DNA of 41,535 bases from contig JADCGK010000216.1 of NCBI GenBank assembly GCA_020249045.1, forward strand, positions 1-41,535, in the 5' to 3' direction. This document shows positions 9,296 through 17,394 of the stretch, piece after piece. The DNA comes from Azospirillum sp. GTDB lineage: Bacteria; Pseudomonadota; Alphaproteobacteria; CACIAM-22H2. Position numbers and translations under genes: made by a program. The notes beneath the pieces are model-generated. The model was not told the origin of the DNA. It worked only from the letters and a program-made list of their open reading frames with translations, and searched no databases. Position 1 is the stretch's first letter; the number at the start of each line of letters is the position of its first letter.

Positions 9296-9327
9296 TTGAC
9301 ATGTCATTGTGAATAATGATGTTCTAG
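9296..9327 (+). promoter_or_regulatory. Promoter and palindromic operator for the lysine-peptide unit
   Basis: A consensus -35 TTGACA (9296-9301) sits in a locally AT-rich stretch; the -10 is less clear, with GATGTT (9318-9323) the best candidate at a 16-base spacing. The -35 is embedded in the perfect palindrome TGACATGTCA (9297-9306), followed by the inverted repeat TCATT-N6-AATGA (9304-9319). This looks like a regulated promoter; the regulator is not identifiable. Confidence 0.5.
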
Positions 9328-9459
9328 CCTCGTTCGGATCGCATCAAGGGAGGGCTACCAACCCGTTATCGATCGACCGGTTCAGAACTTCGGTTCGACC
9401 CCGCCCCGATCGACGACGCGCCCGCCCCGGTCCGACACATCGGAAACAAGGAGTCAATC

Positions 9460-9510
9460 ATGGCTGCGAAGAAGAAGGCGAAGAAGAAGGCCGCTAAGAA
9501 GAAGAAGTAA
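9460..9510 (+). CDS. 16-residue lysine-rich peptide
   Basis: Short frame encoding MAAKKKAKKKAAKKKK and then TAA: 11 lysines and 4 alanines after the initiator. It has a textbook ribosome site, AAGGAG, six bases before the ATG, a consensus -35 element about 160 bases upstream, and a strong intrinsic terminator directly downstream. That makes an isolated transcription unit rather than chance coding. The composition resembles the C-terminal tails of histone H1-like and other nucleic-acid-binding proteins, so binding to DNA, RNA or anionic membrane is a guess. The unit might also act as an RNA, with the peptide secondary. It is far below usual gene-calling length. Confidence 0.6.
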   Translation: MAAKKKAKKKAAKKKK

Positions 9511-9532
9511 GCGGCGTTCGCTCGGTGCATTT

Positions 9533-9568
9533 GAGGGCGCGAAGGTTCTGCTTTCGCGCCCTCATTCT
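9533..9568 (+). terminator. Intrinsic terminator after the lysine peptide
   Basis: GAGGGCGCGAA (9533-9543) pairs perfectly with TTCGCGCCCTC (9553-9563) around a nine-base loop, followed by ATTCTATTT. It lies 22 bases after the peptide stop codon. Confidence 0.8.
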
Positions 9569-9607
9569 ATTTCAGGCCCAGCCATTTCAGGGCCCGACTA
9601 TTCCAGG
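9569..9607. repeat. Three tandem imperfect ATTTCAGG repeats
   Basis: ATTTCAGG at 9569-9576 and 9584-9591 and ATTCCAGG at 9600-9607, each followed by a GCCC/GGCCC run, are spaced 15 and 16 bases apart. They lie between the lysine-peptide terminator and the EamA gene. Meaning unknown; they may be a regulator array or a local duplication. Confidence 0.45.
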
Positions 9608-9708
9608 CCCCGGTTTTTTCGGGGCACGCTTGCGCGGGGCGCGCAGCGCTTTCCCAAGACATGACGGTTCCGTGACGGTTAGTCTGCCGTCTGGGGGAAC
9701 CGAACGAC

Positions 9709-10566
9709 GTGGATAAGCTCGATCCGACCGTGGCCGGCCTGGTGCTGCTGGCCGCCTTGATGCACGCGAGCTGGAACGCCGTCGTCAAGTCCGACCCGGA
9801 TCGATTGGCCTCGTTCGGCCTCGTCATGCTGGCGGGCTGCGTGCTGGGGGCGATCCTTGCGCCCTTCGTCGGCATGCCGGCGCCGGAAAGCTGGGGCTAT
9901 CTGCTGGCCTCGGTGCTGATCCACTGCGTCTATTACTATTTCCTGCTGAAGGCCTATGCGGTCGGCGACCTCAGCCACGTCTATCCGATCGCGCGGGGAC
10001 TGGGGCCGACCTTGGTCGCCGTCTTCTCCGGCGCGTTGATCGGCGAATACCTGTCGCTGCGCGAAACCGCCGGTGTCGTGCTCGTCTCGCTCGGCATCGC
10101 CGGCCTTGCGCTCGCGCGCGGCATGCCGTCGGCCGACGAGCGGCGCGCGACGGCGCTTGCCGTCATGACCGGCATCACGATCGCCGCCTATACCGTCGTC
10201 GACGCCATGGGCGCGCGCGCATCGGGCAACGCGCTCGGCTACATCGCGTGGCTCAACATCCTCGAAGGCCCCTGGGTCTTCGTCGTCGCGTGCCTCAAGC
10301 GCGGCGGCGCCATCGTGCCCTATATCCGCAAATACTGGTGGCGCGGCACGGCCGGCGGCATGGTCGCGGCGATCGGCTACGGCATCGCGATCTGGGCCAC
10401 GAGCGTCTCGCCGGTCGCGCATATCTCGGCGCTGCGCGAGACCTCGGTATTGTTCGCGACGCTGATGGGCACGCTACTGCTGGGCGAATCCTTCGGGCGC
10501 AAGCGCGTGGCCGCCGCGTTGCTGATGGTCTGCGGCCTGTTGCTGATGAATTTCAAACTCGGTTGA
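9709..10566 (+). CDS. EamA/DMT-family transporter
   Basis: The 285-residue product has about ten hydrophobic segments and two EamA repeats, the first with [14 protein letters not shown] near the start and [19 protein letters not shown] around residue 83-101, the second ending with [19 protein letters not shown] near residue 245. This is the drug/metabolite transporter superfamily of inner-membrane exporters and permeases of small metabolites. The substrate cannot be read from sequence. Translation starts at GTG 9709 after a GGGGGAA purine run. The stop overlaps the convergent NUDIX gene by 14 bases. Confidence 0.88.
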   Translation: MDKLDPTVAGLVLLAALMHASWNAVVKSDPDRLASFGLVMLAGCVLGAILAPFVGMPAPESWGYLLASVLIHCVYYYFLLKAYAVGDLSHVYPIARGLGPTLVAVFSGALIGEYLSLRETAGVVLVSLGIAGLALARGMPSADERRATALAVMTGITIAAYTVVDAMGARASGNALGYIAWLNILEGPWVFVVACLKRGGAIVPYIRKYWWRGTAGGMVAAIGYGIAIWATSVSPVAHISALRETSVLFATLMGTLLLGESFGRKRVAAALLMVCGLLLMNFKLG

Positions 10567-11077
10567 CGCGCGGAACGACCGCGTGTTCACCGCGCGTCGC
10601 GCGCCAATCCTCCAGCGCCCAGCGAACCGTCGGGAATGCGATCTCGTCCCACGGGATCTCGTCCCACGCGTAAAGCGCGGCATCCAGGCTTTCGGCACCG
10701 GCCGCGAACGCGCCGTCGACCAGCCGCGCGCGATAGATCAGCTGCACCTGCCCGATGCGCGGGATCGAATAGACGCCGATCAACGGCCCCATTTCGAGCC
10801 GCGCGCAGGCCTCCTCCAGCGCTTCGCGCGCCGCGCCCTGCTCGGCGGTCTCGCCCAACTCCATATAGCCCGCCGGAATGGTCCATCGCCCGCGCGCGGG
10901 CTCGATCGCGCGTTTGCACATCAGCACGCGCTCGTCCCAGATCGCCACCGCGCCGACGACGATCTTGGGATTGTCGTAATGGACGAAGCCGCAATCCCCG
11001 CAAATCAAACGTTCGCGCGTGTCGCCGTCGGGCACGGCGCGGATGGAGGGACCGGATTTCTTGGCGGAATCTGACAT
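10553..11077 (-). CDS. NUDIX hydrolase with N-terminal zinc ribbon
   Basis: The 174-residue product has a short zinc-ribbon-like CGDCG at 26-30, then [14 protein letters not shown] and a Nudix box beginning at Gly70: Gly70, Glu76, Arg84-Glu85 and Glu88-Glu89 fit GX5EX7REUXEE, but the last glycine position is Cys91. Family members hydrolyse nucleoside diphosphate derivatives such as ADP-ribose or NADH; the exact substrate is not predictable. I chose ATG 11077 ([11 protein letters not shown]) over an in-frame start 14 codons upstream because the extension is compositionally unlike the family. Confidence 0.88.
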   Translation of the reverse strand: MSDSAKKSGPSIRAVPDGDTRERLICGDCGFVHYDNPKIVVGAVAIWDERVLMCKRAIEPARGRWTIPAGYMELGETAEQGAAREALEEACARLEMGPLIGVYSIPRIGQVQLIYRARLVDGAFAAGAESLDAALYAWDEIPWDEIAFPTVRWALEDWRATRGEHAVVPRVNRV

Positions 11078-11115
11078 CGGACGGCGCGAAGCTTCGCGCG
11101 CCCGCGCATCCTTCG

Positions 11116-11355
11116 TCAAACCAACAGATTGACGAGCGTGCCGCGCGGCAACGCGCGCGCGGGCTTCGCCGCCTCGGCGAAGTTCGATTCGATCGCGGCC
11201 AAAGCTTCGGAGGGACGACCGCGCGGGGAATCCGGAACGACGAATGCGCCGGCTTCGCCCGCCGCCGCCCGCGACAAATTGCGCGGCGGTACGCGGTTGG
11301 TTTCGGGCCGCGAGAGCCCGCTGGAGACGGAACTGGTACCGGGTTGTATCTGCAT
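11116..11355 (-). CDS. Small hypothetical protein
   Basis: A 79-residue frame starting at ATG 11355 ([17 protein letters not shown]) and ending [11 protein letters not shown]. It is low in hydrophobic segments, with no membrane helix or signal peptide, and looks largely disordered apart from a possible short helix near residues 50-65. It lies 38 bases upstream of the NUDIX gene on the same strand and is divergent from the DUF2336 gene. I do not recognise the family. A TTG six codons upstream is in frame but less likely. Confidence 0.6.
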   Translation of the reverse strand: MQIQPGTSSVSSGLSRPETNRVPPRNLSRAAAGEAGAFVVPDSPRGRPSEALAAIESNFAEAAKPARALPRGTLVNLLV

Positions 11356-11653
11356 GACTGGGCTTTGTACCAAATTTGACTTAATTCGAAGTTAACGCCG
11401 CGAGGCTCCGAGTTTCTGTGGTGGCGCGGACGCAACGAAATGATCGAAAAAGTGGCGATTCGTGAACGATTCCCGCTGTAAAAATTACGGCACTGTCGCA
11501 TTTTGCGAAGCACGGCGTTCAAAAGCCACATCGCCAGCTACAATCGTATCTTCACCGTATGAGCGTGCTGGACCGGCGGGCATCGGCCATTTACGATTTT
11601 AATTGTGAGGGTGTTCGAGAGTCGACAGTTCAGCGGGCGAAGCAGGCGGGGAC
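11356..11653. other. Divergent intergenic region between the small hypothetical gene and the DUF2336 gene
   Basis: 298 bases with a markedly lower GC content around 11365-11400 and 11440-11600, as expected for two divergent promoters. I could not assign clear -35/-10 pairs. No gene of convincing quality was seen. Confidence 0.4.
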
Positions 11654-12868
11654 ATGGCGGGACAAGATTACGAGCAACTGCAAGGTCTGTTGCTGCTCGC
11701 GCAAGACAAGCGACCGGAATCGCGGGCGAGTTTGGCCGCGCGGATGGGCGATCTCATTCTCGGCGACGAGTTCGGTGCCATGTCGGCGCGCGAGCGCGAT
11801 CTGGCCGAAGACATCCTTCAGCGTCTGCTGCACGACCTCGAAATGCCGATCCGGCGCGCGTTGGCTGAGCGGCTGGCGCCCGAAGGTGTTGCGCCGCGCA
11901 AGCTGATCGTTCAACTCGCGAATGACCGCATCGAGGTCGCTTGGCCGGTGCTTGTGCGATCCGAATTGCTGGACGACTCCGAACTTCTCAACGTGGTGCG
12001 CACCCGAACCTTGCAGCACCGACTGGCGGTCGCCCGCCGCGAACGCCTGTCCGAACCGCTGAGCGACGCGTTGGTGCGCCCGGGCGAGGCCGACGTGCTG
12101 CGCGCGGTCCTCGAGAACAAGGGTGCCGAGATCGCTTTCGACACGTTCGAAACGCTGGTCCGGTCGTCCGAGGCGGACGCCGACCTGCAGGAGCTGATCC
12201 TGCGGCGCGAGGATTTGGATCCGCGCTTGGCAGGCCGGATGTACGCCTGGGTGTCGGAGGCTTTGCGCCGGCACATCGTGGAGAATTTCGACGTCGAGCC
12301 GACGCTTCTGGACCGCGCCATCGACGCTGCATTGGCGGAGGTCGTCGCCGATCACGCCCGCGCCGTGGCCCTCAACGGCACGATCCAGCGCATCCGCTTC
12401 GCGCTCGACCGCGGCGAACTCGACGATCTGATGACGCTGCTGCCGCTGGTGCGGGCGGGCGAGCGCGCGCTGTTCGAAAGCCTTTTCGCCAAATATGTCG
12501 GCGTTTCGATCGCGCTCGGCCGGCGCATCCTGCACGAGGAAGGCGGCCGTGCCTTCGCTTTGGCGTGCAAAGGCACCCATGTCGACAAGGGCGTATTCAC
12601 CGAAATCCTGCTGGCATTGCGCGCGGCGGGCGGTGGGGGCGCGTTCGACCCGGGCGAATTGTTCGAGGCGCTCGGTTATTGGGACCAAATTGAACAGAAT
12701 TCCGCCGAGACCCTGGTCGACGCGTGGCGTCGGGGCGAAATCCACAGCCCGCTCGCGCCAGAACCCCCGGCACCCCGGCGACCGGCCGCAGAACTGCCTC
12801 CGGCAGCCCCGGTCCGTAATATGTACGGCACCGGATTCCGACCGCGGACCCAGCGCCGATTTCATTGA
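11654..12868 (+). CDS. DUF2336 domain protein
   Basis: A 404-residue, mostly alpha-helical cytosolic protein matching the alphaproteobacterial DUF2336 family: N-terminal DLAEDILQRLLHDLEMPIRRALAERLA, a VAWPVLVRSELLDDSEL repeat-like region resembling HEAT-type helices, and a QRIRFALDRGELDDLMTLLPLVRAGE segment. The last 50 residues are proline/alanine-rich and probably disordered. The family has no settled biochemical function. It starts at ATG 11654 with upstream GCGGGGA; it is followed 157 bases later by the chemoreceptor gene on the same strand, so a signalling link is possible but unproven. Confidence 0.85.
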   Translation: MAGQDYEQLQGLLLLAQDKRPESRASLAARMGDLILGDEFGAMSARERDLAEDILQRLLHDLEMPIRRALAERLAPEGVAPRKLIVQLANDRIEVAWPVLVRSELLDDSELLNVVRTRTLQHRLAVARRERLSEPLSDALVRPGEADVLRAVLENKGAEIAFDTFETLVRSSEADADLQELILRREDLDPRLAGRMYAWVSEALRRHIVENFDVEPTLLDRAIDAALAEVVADHARAVALNGTIQRIRFALDRGELDDLMTLLPLVRAGERALFESLFAKYVGVSIALGRRILHEEGGRAFALACKGTHVDKGVFTEILLALRAAGGGGAFDPGELFEALGYWDQIEQNSAETLVDAWRRGEIHSPLAPEPPAPRRPAAELPPAAPVRNMYGTGFRPRTQRRFH

Positions 12869-13025
12869 ATCTTAGGCCTGTTTCCCCAATTATGTGACCG
12901 CCGAGACCGGTCGGGGAAGCCGTCTCGTTGCCGTCGACGCGGGCTTCGGCCCGATTAGACCAACGATGTGCCCCCTCGCATCGTTTGGCAAGAAAATTTG
13001 GATAGAAATTCTATCGAGGGTTGAA

Positions 13026-15461
13026 ATGCCGAAGATGTCCGGGATCCGATTCAAGCTCGTCGCGCTGCTGCTGTGCTTCGGCCTATTGCCGGTCGCGGTA
13101 ACCGGCGCGCTGTTCCAGAGCCAGCGCACGGCGCTTGAGCAGGTGGCGTTGGACCGCCTGTCCGACGCGGCCATTTCCGTCAACGACATCGTCGACCGCA
13201 ATCTGTTCGAACGCTACGGCGACGTTCAGGCCTTCCTGCTGAACGCCGTACTCGACGACCGCGACCAGTGGCGCAAGCCGACCGACGAGAACCAGCTGAA
13301 GGCGGTGATGGACGGCTATATGGCCGCCTACGGCATCTACAAGCTGATGCTGCTCGTCGATCCGCAAGGCCGCGTGCTGGCCGTGAACACGAAGGATCCG
13401 ACCGGCAAGGCGCTCGACACGCGCTTCCTCTACGACGTTTCCTTCGCGCAGGCCGCGTGGCTCGGCAAGGCGGTGCGCGGCGAATTCCTGCAGGGCACGA
13501 ACGGCTTCACCGGTACGGTCGTCGACGCCGTGCAGCGCGAGCCGAACGTCGCGCGCATCTACGGCGACGAAGGTTGGGTCATCCCCTTCGCCGCCCCGCT
13601 CAAGGACGATGCCGGCACGGTGGTCGCCGTATGGGTGAACTTCGCCGCGCTCGAACTCGTCGAGCAAATCGCCGTCAAGGGCTACGAGCGTTTGGCCGGC
13701 GACGGCTGGAAGAGCACGCGCACGACGATCCTCGACCATCGCGGCATCGTGATCGTGGACCACAATCCCGAGGCGACCGGCAGCGCCGAATACAAGCGCG
13801 ATACGGCCGTCGTCGGCCGGCTCAATCTCGCCGACCGCGGCTTCGCGGCCGCGCGCGAGGCGCTGGCCAAGCGCCACGGCGCGCTGGTGGGCAAGCACCC
13901 GCTGACCGGCCAAGACGAAGCGACGGGCTACGCCCCGTCGGTCGGCGCCTACGACTATCCCGGCTTGGGGTGGGTGGCCATCGTCTCGGCGGATACCAAT
14001 GAGGTGTTCCGGGGTGTGAACCGTATCGCAGCCGACATGCTCACGGTGACGGCCATCTCGCTCGTCATTCTGGCCATCGCGGGCTTCGTCGTGGGCGCGG
14101 TCGCCGTTCGGCCGCTCAACGCCTTGACCGGCGCCATGAACAGCCTGGCCGGCGGCAATCTCGCCACCGACGTGCCCGGCACGGGCCGCAAGGACGAATT
14201 GGGGCGTATGGCCGCGGCCATGCAGGTCTTCAAGGAAAGCGCGCTGGAGACCGAACGCCTGAAGGCCGAACAAGCGCAAGACCGCGAGAAGTCGGAGGCC
14301 TTGAAGCGCGGCGCGCTGCAAGGCATGGCCGAAACGGTCGAGCGCGAGACCCGCACGGCGGTAACGTCGATCGCCGAAACCGGCAAGCAGGTCGATGCCG
14401 TCGCCCTCGGTATGGCCAAGCTGGCCGAGGATGTGTCGCGCGATTCGCAAAGCGTCGCCGCCGCCTCGGAGGAAGCGCTGGTCAACGTGCAGACCGTTTC
14501 GTCGGCGGCCGAGGAATTGTCGGCGTCGATCCGGGAAATCGCGGGCCAAGTCGCGCGCGCCTCGTCCGTCACCAAGACGGCCGTGGACGCGGGCGAAAAG
14601 GCGCAAGATACGATCCGCTCGCTGTCCGACGCGGTCGCGAAGATCTCGGAAGTGACCAAGCTGATCGGGGAGATCGCCGGCCAGACCAACCTGCTCGCGC
14701 TGAACGCCACGATCGAGGCGGCGCGCGCGGGCGACGCGGGCAAGGGCTTCGCGGTCGTGGCCTCCGAGGTCAAGAACCTCGCCACGCAGACCGGCCGTTC
14801 GACCGAGGACATCGACCGTCAGGTCGGCGAGATCCGTTCGGCGACGGAAGCCGCCGTGCGGGCGGTCGCGGAGATCGGCGAGCGCATCCGCGAGGTCGAC
14901 GGCGTCGCCTCGGCGATCGCCGCGGCGATGGAGGAGCAAGGCTCCGCCACGCAGGAAATCGCGCGCAACGTGGCCCAGACGGCCGAAGCCTCGCGCGAAG
15001 TCTCCTCGAAGATCCAGAACGTCAGCCAGCAGGCCGATGCGGTCGGCGCAAGGGCGGTCGAAGTCCGCGAGGCCATTTCGCACGTGATCAGCGATATCGA
15101 CGGTCTGCGCGGCATCCTCGTCCGCGTCGTGCGCACCTCCACCGAGGACGCCAACCGGCGCCAATACTCGCGCTATCCGTTGAAGCTCGCGGGCGAGATC
15201 GCCGACAGTTCGGGCAAGCGCTTCGGCGCCAAGACGCTCGATATGTCGCTCGGCGGCGCCAGCGTTTCGGCCGATTCGATGCTGGCCGCGGGTGCGAGCG
15301 GGACCTTGCGGGTGGAGGGCTTCTCGACCGCCCTGCCCTTCCGCGTGAAGGACGCCGACCGCGGGCGGATGAACCTTGAATTCGCCCTGCCCGCGCAGGA
15401 CGAGTCCAAGTTCAAGTCCTGGTTCGAACCGCGCACGGCGGGCCTGCAGGCGATGAAATAG
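13026..15461 (+). CDS. Methyl-accepting chemotaxis protein with a C-terminal PilZ domain
   Basis: An 811-residue transmembrane chemoreceptor. Order: TM1 at about 10-30; a periplasmic sensing region to about 330 with a double-Cache-like pattern ([31 protein letters not shown]); TM2 at about 337-361; HAMP to about 415; and a cytoplasmic coiled coil with the signalling tip [20 protein letters not shown] from residue 549. From about 711 a PilZ domain follows, with intact c-di-GMP motifs: Arg712-x3-Arg716 and DMSLGG at 739-744. The receptor should control CheA, and c-di-GMP binding could tune that. ATG 13026 is chosen because it precedes the basic residues and TM1; the open frame extends upstream without conserved sequence. 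Confidence 0.93.
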   Translation: MPKMSGIRFKLVALLLCFGLLPVAVTGALFQSQRTALEQVALDRLSDAAISVNDIVDRNLFERYGDVQAFLLNAVLDDRDQWRKPTDENQLKAVMDGYMAAYGIYKLMLLVDPQGRVLAVNTKDPTGKALDTRFLYDVSFAQAAWLGKAVRGEFLQGTNGFTGTVVDAVQREPNVARIYGDEGWVIPFAAPLKDDAGTVVAVWVNFAALELVEQIAVKGYERLAGDGWKSTRTTILDHRGIVIVDHNPEATGSAEYKRDTAVVGRLNLADRGFAAAREALAKRHGALVGKHPLTGQDEATGYAPSVGAYDYPGLGWVAIVSADTNEVFRGVNRIAADMLTVTAISLVILAIAGFVVGAVAVRPLNALTGAMNSLAGGNLATDVPGTGRKDELGRMAAAMQVFKESALETERLKAEQAQDREKSEALKRGALQGMAETVERETRTAVTSIAETGKQVDAVALGMAKLAEDVSRDSQSVAAASEEALVNVQTVSSAAEELSASIREIAGQVARASSVTKTAVDAGEKAQDTIRSLSDAVAKISEVTKLIGEIAGQTNLLALNATIEAARAGDAGKGFAVVASEVKNLATQTGRSTEDIDRQVGEIRSATEAAVRAVAEIGERIREVDGVASAIAAAMEEQGSATQEIARNVAQTAEASREVSSKIQNVSQQADAVGARAVEVREAISHVISDIDGLRGILVRVVRTSTEDANRRQYSRYPLKLAGEIADSSGKRFGAKTLDMSLGGASVSADSMLAAGASGTLRVEGFSTALPFRVKDADRGRMNLEFALPAQDESKFKSWFEPRTAGLQAMK

Positions 15462-15473
15462 GCAGCAATACGA

Positions 15474-15506
15474 CCGTCCGCATCCGACGCGATCGGATGC
15501 GGACGG
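15474..15506. terminator. Hairpin between convergent chemoreceptor and ureidoglycolate lyase genes
   Basis: CCGTCCGCATCCGA (15474-15487) and TCGGATGCGGACGG (15493-15506) form a perfect 14-base-pair stem with a five-base loop. It sits 12 bases after one stop codon and 10 bases before the other. There is no T run, so it is probably a two-way barrier or RNA 3' end protector. Confidence 0.7.
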
Positions 15507-15516
15507 ATCGGTTGCC

Positions 15517-16068
15517 TCAAACGCCGGCGACTTCGAAGGCGATCCCGGCGTCCGCGAAATCGTGAAGTTCGGTCAGGACGGGCTTGGGCCCGCCCGCCTG
15601 TTCGCGCATCAGCTCCTCTTGCGTCGCGCGCGCGGTCAAGAACAGCACGTCGACATGCGGCGGGCGCACCGGATACCGGTCCAGCGTATGCCAAACGCCA
15701 TCGTGCATCAGCAGGCCCCGCGTGCCGTCGAGCAGAAACGCGCGCAAGGAATCCGGGCGCGGTGCGGCATCGGGGCCCGTGCGCGGCGTGGGCGGTGCAA
15801 CGACCATGACGAGCGGCGTGCCGTTGAGCGGGACGAAACCCTGGGTCACGCCGAAATGCCGCTCCAGGACCGAAAAACGCATCGGCTGATGCCGGAATCG
15901 CGAATACATCAATTGGGCGCCGCCTTGCGCTTCGAACGGCAGTAGCCAGCCGTCGGAGGCGTTGCCCTTGAAGTCGGGTCCGTCCTCGCGCGGGCCCACC
16001 ACGACGCCGAACGGCGCGAAGCTTTTTTCGGTGAAGGGTTCGACGGGGATGCGGCGAAGATCGGTCAT
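15517..16068 (-). CDS. allA: Ureidoglycolate lyase
   Basis: The 183-residue product fits the AllA cupin family, which splits ureidoglycolate into glyoxylate and urea in purine (allantoin) breakdown. Recognisable are FAPFGVVV, the YSRFRHQPMRFSVLERHFGVTQGFVPL core, and VWHTLDRYPVRPPHVDVLFLT near the C-terminus. No other allantoin or purine catabolism gene is in the window, so the pathway context is missing and the gene symbol rests on the sequence pattern alone. Start ATG 16068. Confidence 0.85.
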   Translation of the reverse strand: MTDLRRIPVEPFTEKSFAPFGVVVGPREDGPDFKGNASDGWLLPFEAQGGAQLMYSRFRHQPMRFSVLERHFGVTQGFVPLNGTPLVMVVAPPTPRTGPDAAPRPDSLRAFLLDGTRGLLMHDGVWHTLDRYPVRPPHVDVLFLTARATQEELMREQAGGPKPVLTELHDFADAGIAFEVAGV

Positions 16069-16153
16069 GTCCGCATTACAGCATAATCCGGGCCACGGCG
16101 GACACCGGCGGTGGCGTCTGGCCCTTTTGCGCAGGTTTTGCTAATATAAGTGG

Positions 16154-16549
16154 ATGCTCGTCCGTCGTTCCTTCTTGGCGCTGACCGGCGCCGCCCTGCT
16201 CGCCCAACCGGCCGTCGCCGTGGGCTTGCACGCGGCGCGCAAATTCACACCCGAAGCCTTCAAGGCCGCCCAGGACGCCGACAAAAGCATTCTGATCGAG
16301 ATCACCGCGACCTGGTGCCCGATGTGCAAGGCCCAGGCCCCGGTTTTGGCCCGCGTCATGACGAACCCGCGCTTCGCCGAGTACGTCGTTTTCGGCGTCG
16401 ATTTCGACGCGGAGAAAGAGGCGCTTCGCCGTTTCGAAGCCCGTCTGCCGGGCACCCTCGTCGTCTATCGCGGTCCGGACGAAATGGGCCGCAGCCTCGG
16501 CGACACCGATCCGCAATCGCTGGCCGCGCTGTTGGAGATGGGGCTCTAA
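16154..16549 (+). CDS. Exported thioredoxin-like protein
   Basis: A 131-residue protein with a twin-arginine-like signal (MLVRRSFLALTGAALL, cleavage near AVA at 20-22), then a thioredoxin fold with the active site TWCPMCKAQ (Cys55 and Cys58) and a cis-proline region at LPGTLVV. It is shorter than TlpA and lacks the usual central insert. The probable role is disulfide reduction or metal/cofactor protection in the periplasm; the partner is unknown. The stop overlaps the stop of the convergent VOC gene by four bases (CTAA). Confidence 0.82.
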   Translation: MLVRRSFLALTGAALLAQPAVAVGLHAARKFTPEAFKAAQDADKSILIEITATWCPMCKAQAPVLARVMTNPRFAEYVVFGVDFDAEKEALRRFEARLPGTLVVYRGPDEMGRSLGDTDPQSLAALLEMGL

Positions 16550-17394
16550 CCCGCCTCGAAGCTCAGCGCCAAGCCGCCCGCATCCTCCGGCGCCACGTGC
16601 ACGGCGCCCGCCAAATCCTTTTCGTAGGCGAACCCGCCCGCCTTCAAGGCGGCGCGCACCGCGTCGGGATCCGCGACCGCGATGGTCATTCCCGCGAAGC
16701 CGGGGCGCACCGGCTCGTCCGGCGCCACGCACGGATGCAGCAGCGCGAAATCGTCCGGCTTGAGGATCAAGACCGGCGCGCCCGTGCCCCAACGCACGGC
16801 CAAGGTATCGTCGGTCGCCGTGGCGGCGCCCAAGCCCAAGATCGCCTCGAACGGGTCGCGCAGCGCCAAGGGATCGTCGGTCACGAAGGTCAGCGAGGCG
16901 ATCGCACGCGCGGTGTTCGGGTGGCGCGTCCACGCCGGCCGCCAGACCGTTTCGCGCGTCTTGTGGACGCAGACGAACGGTTTCATGCCGCCGGGATAGG
17001 CGGCCAGCGGCATGGCGAGATCGAACGCGGGCTCGGCGTCGCCCTCGGGCAACTCGATGAACCGCGACAGCGCCTTGCGCTCGTGCGGCAGGCCCCCTTG
17101 GGCGAGAACGGCGGCCGCGGTCCCCGCATCCGCCGCGGCGATGGCGAAGCCGAGCAAGCCCGGCCCCTGCGCCGCAAGCATCGCGGTCAATCCGTTGTCG
17201 AACCCCGCCGGATCGACGACCCCCAGCAACTCGACATAGTCGGCCTCGAACATCGCGCAGTAATTGCCGGTTCCCCAACCTTTGTGCCGCCCGCGCGGGG
17301 ACAGCGTGAAACCGAGCCGCCGCCAAAGATCGCGTGCCGCCTCGAGGTCAGCGACCCCGACGAGCGCGTGATCGATGCCGGCGAGCGCGCTCAC
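16546..17394 (-). CDS. VOC-superfamily (glyoxalase-like) protein
   Basis: A 282-residue protein with two VOC-type halves: residues 1-130 begin ALAGIDHALVGVADLEAARDLWRRLGFTLS, and the second half begins near ASLTFVTDDPLALRDPFEAILGLG. The pattern is that of glyoxalase-like metal-dependent proteins; reaction unknown. Translation probably starts at GTG 17394, which overlaps the stop of the aldolase/dehydrogenase gene as GTGA, so it is coupled to that gene and to mtnP. The upstream in-frame extension reads the neighbouring gene in the wrong frame and is not conserved. Confidence 0.8.
   Translation of the reverse strand: MSALAGIDHALVGVADLEAARDLWRRLGFTLSPRGRHKGWGTGNYCAMFEADYVELLGVVDPAGFDNGLTAMLAAQGPGLLGFAIAAADAGTAAAVLAQGGLPHERKALSRFIELPEGDAEPAFDLAMPLAAYPGGMKPFVCVHKTRETVWRPAWTRHPNTARAIASLTFVTDDPLALRDPFEAILGLGAATATDDTLAVRWGTGAPVLILKPDDFALLHPCVAPDEPVRPGFAGMTIAVADPDAVRAALKAGGFAYEKDLAGAVHVAPEDAGGLALSFEAG

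Noticed and set aside
9309-9497. A 62-codon plus-strand frame ending GCEEEGEEEGR
   Set aside because: Starts at a GTG with no ribosome site and overlaps the better-supported 16-codon lysine peptide in another frame; the Glu run is the frame-shifted lysine codons.
11480-11510. A possible sigma-54 promoter (GGCAC then TTTGC) upstream of the DUF2336 gene
   Set aside because: The spacing between the two blocks is wrong for sigma-54.
12966-13000. A sigma-54-like sequence (TGGCA-AGAAAATTTGG) upstream of the chemoreceptor
   Set aside because: The -12 GC pair is missing (TG in its place), so the match to the consensus is too weak.
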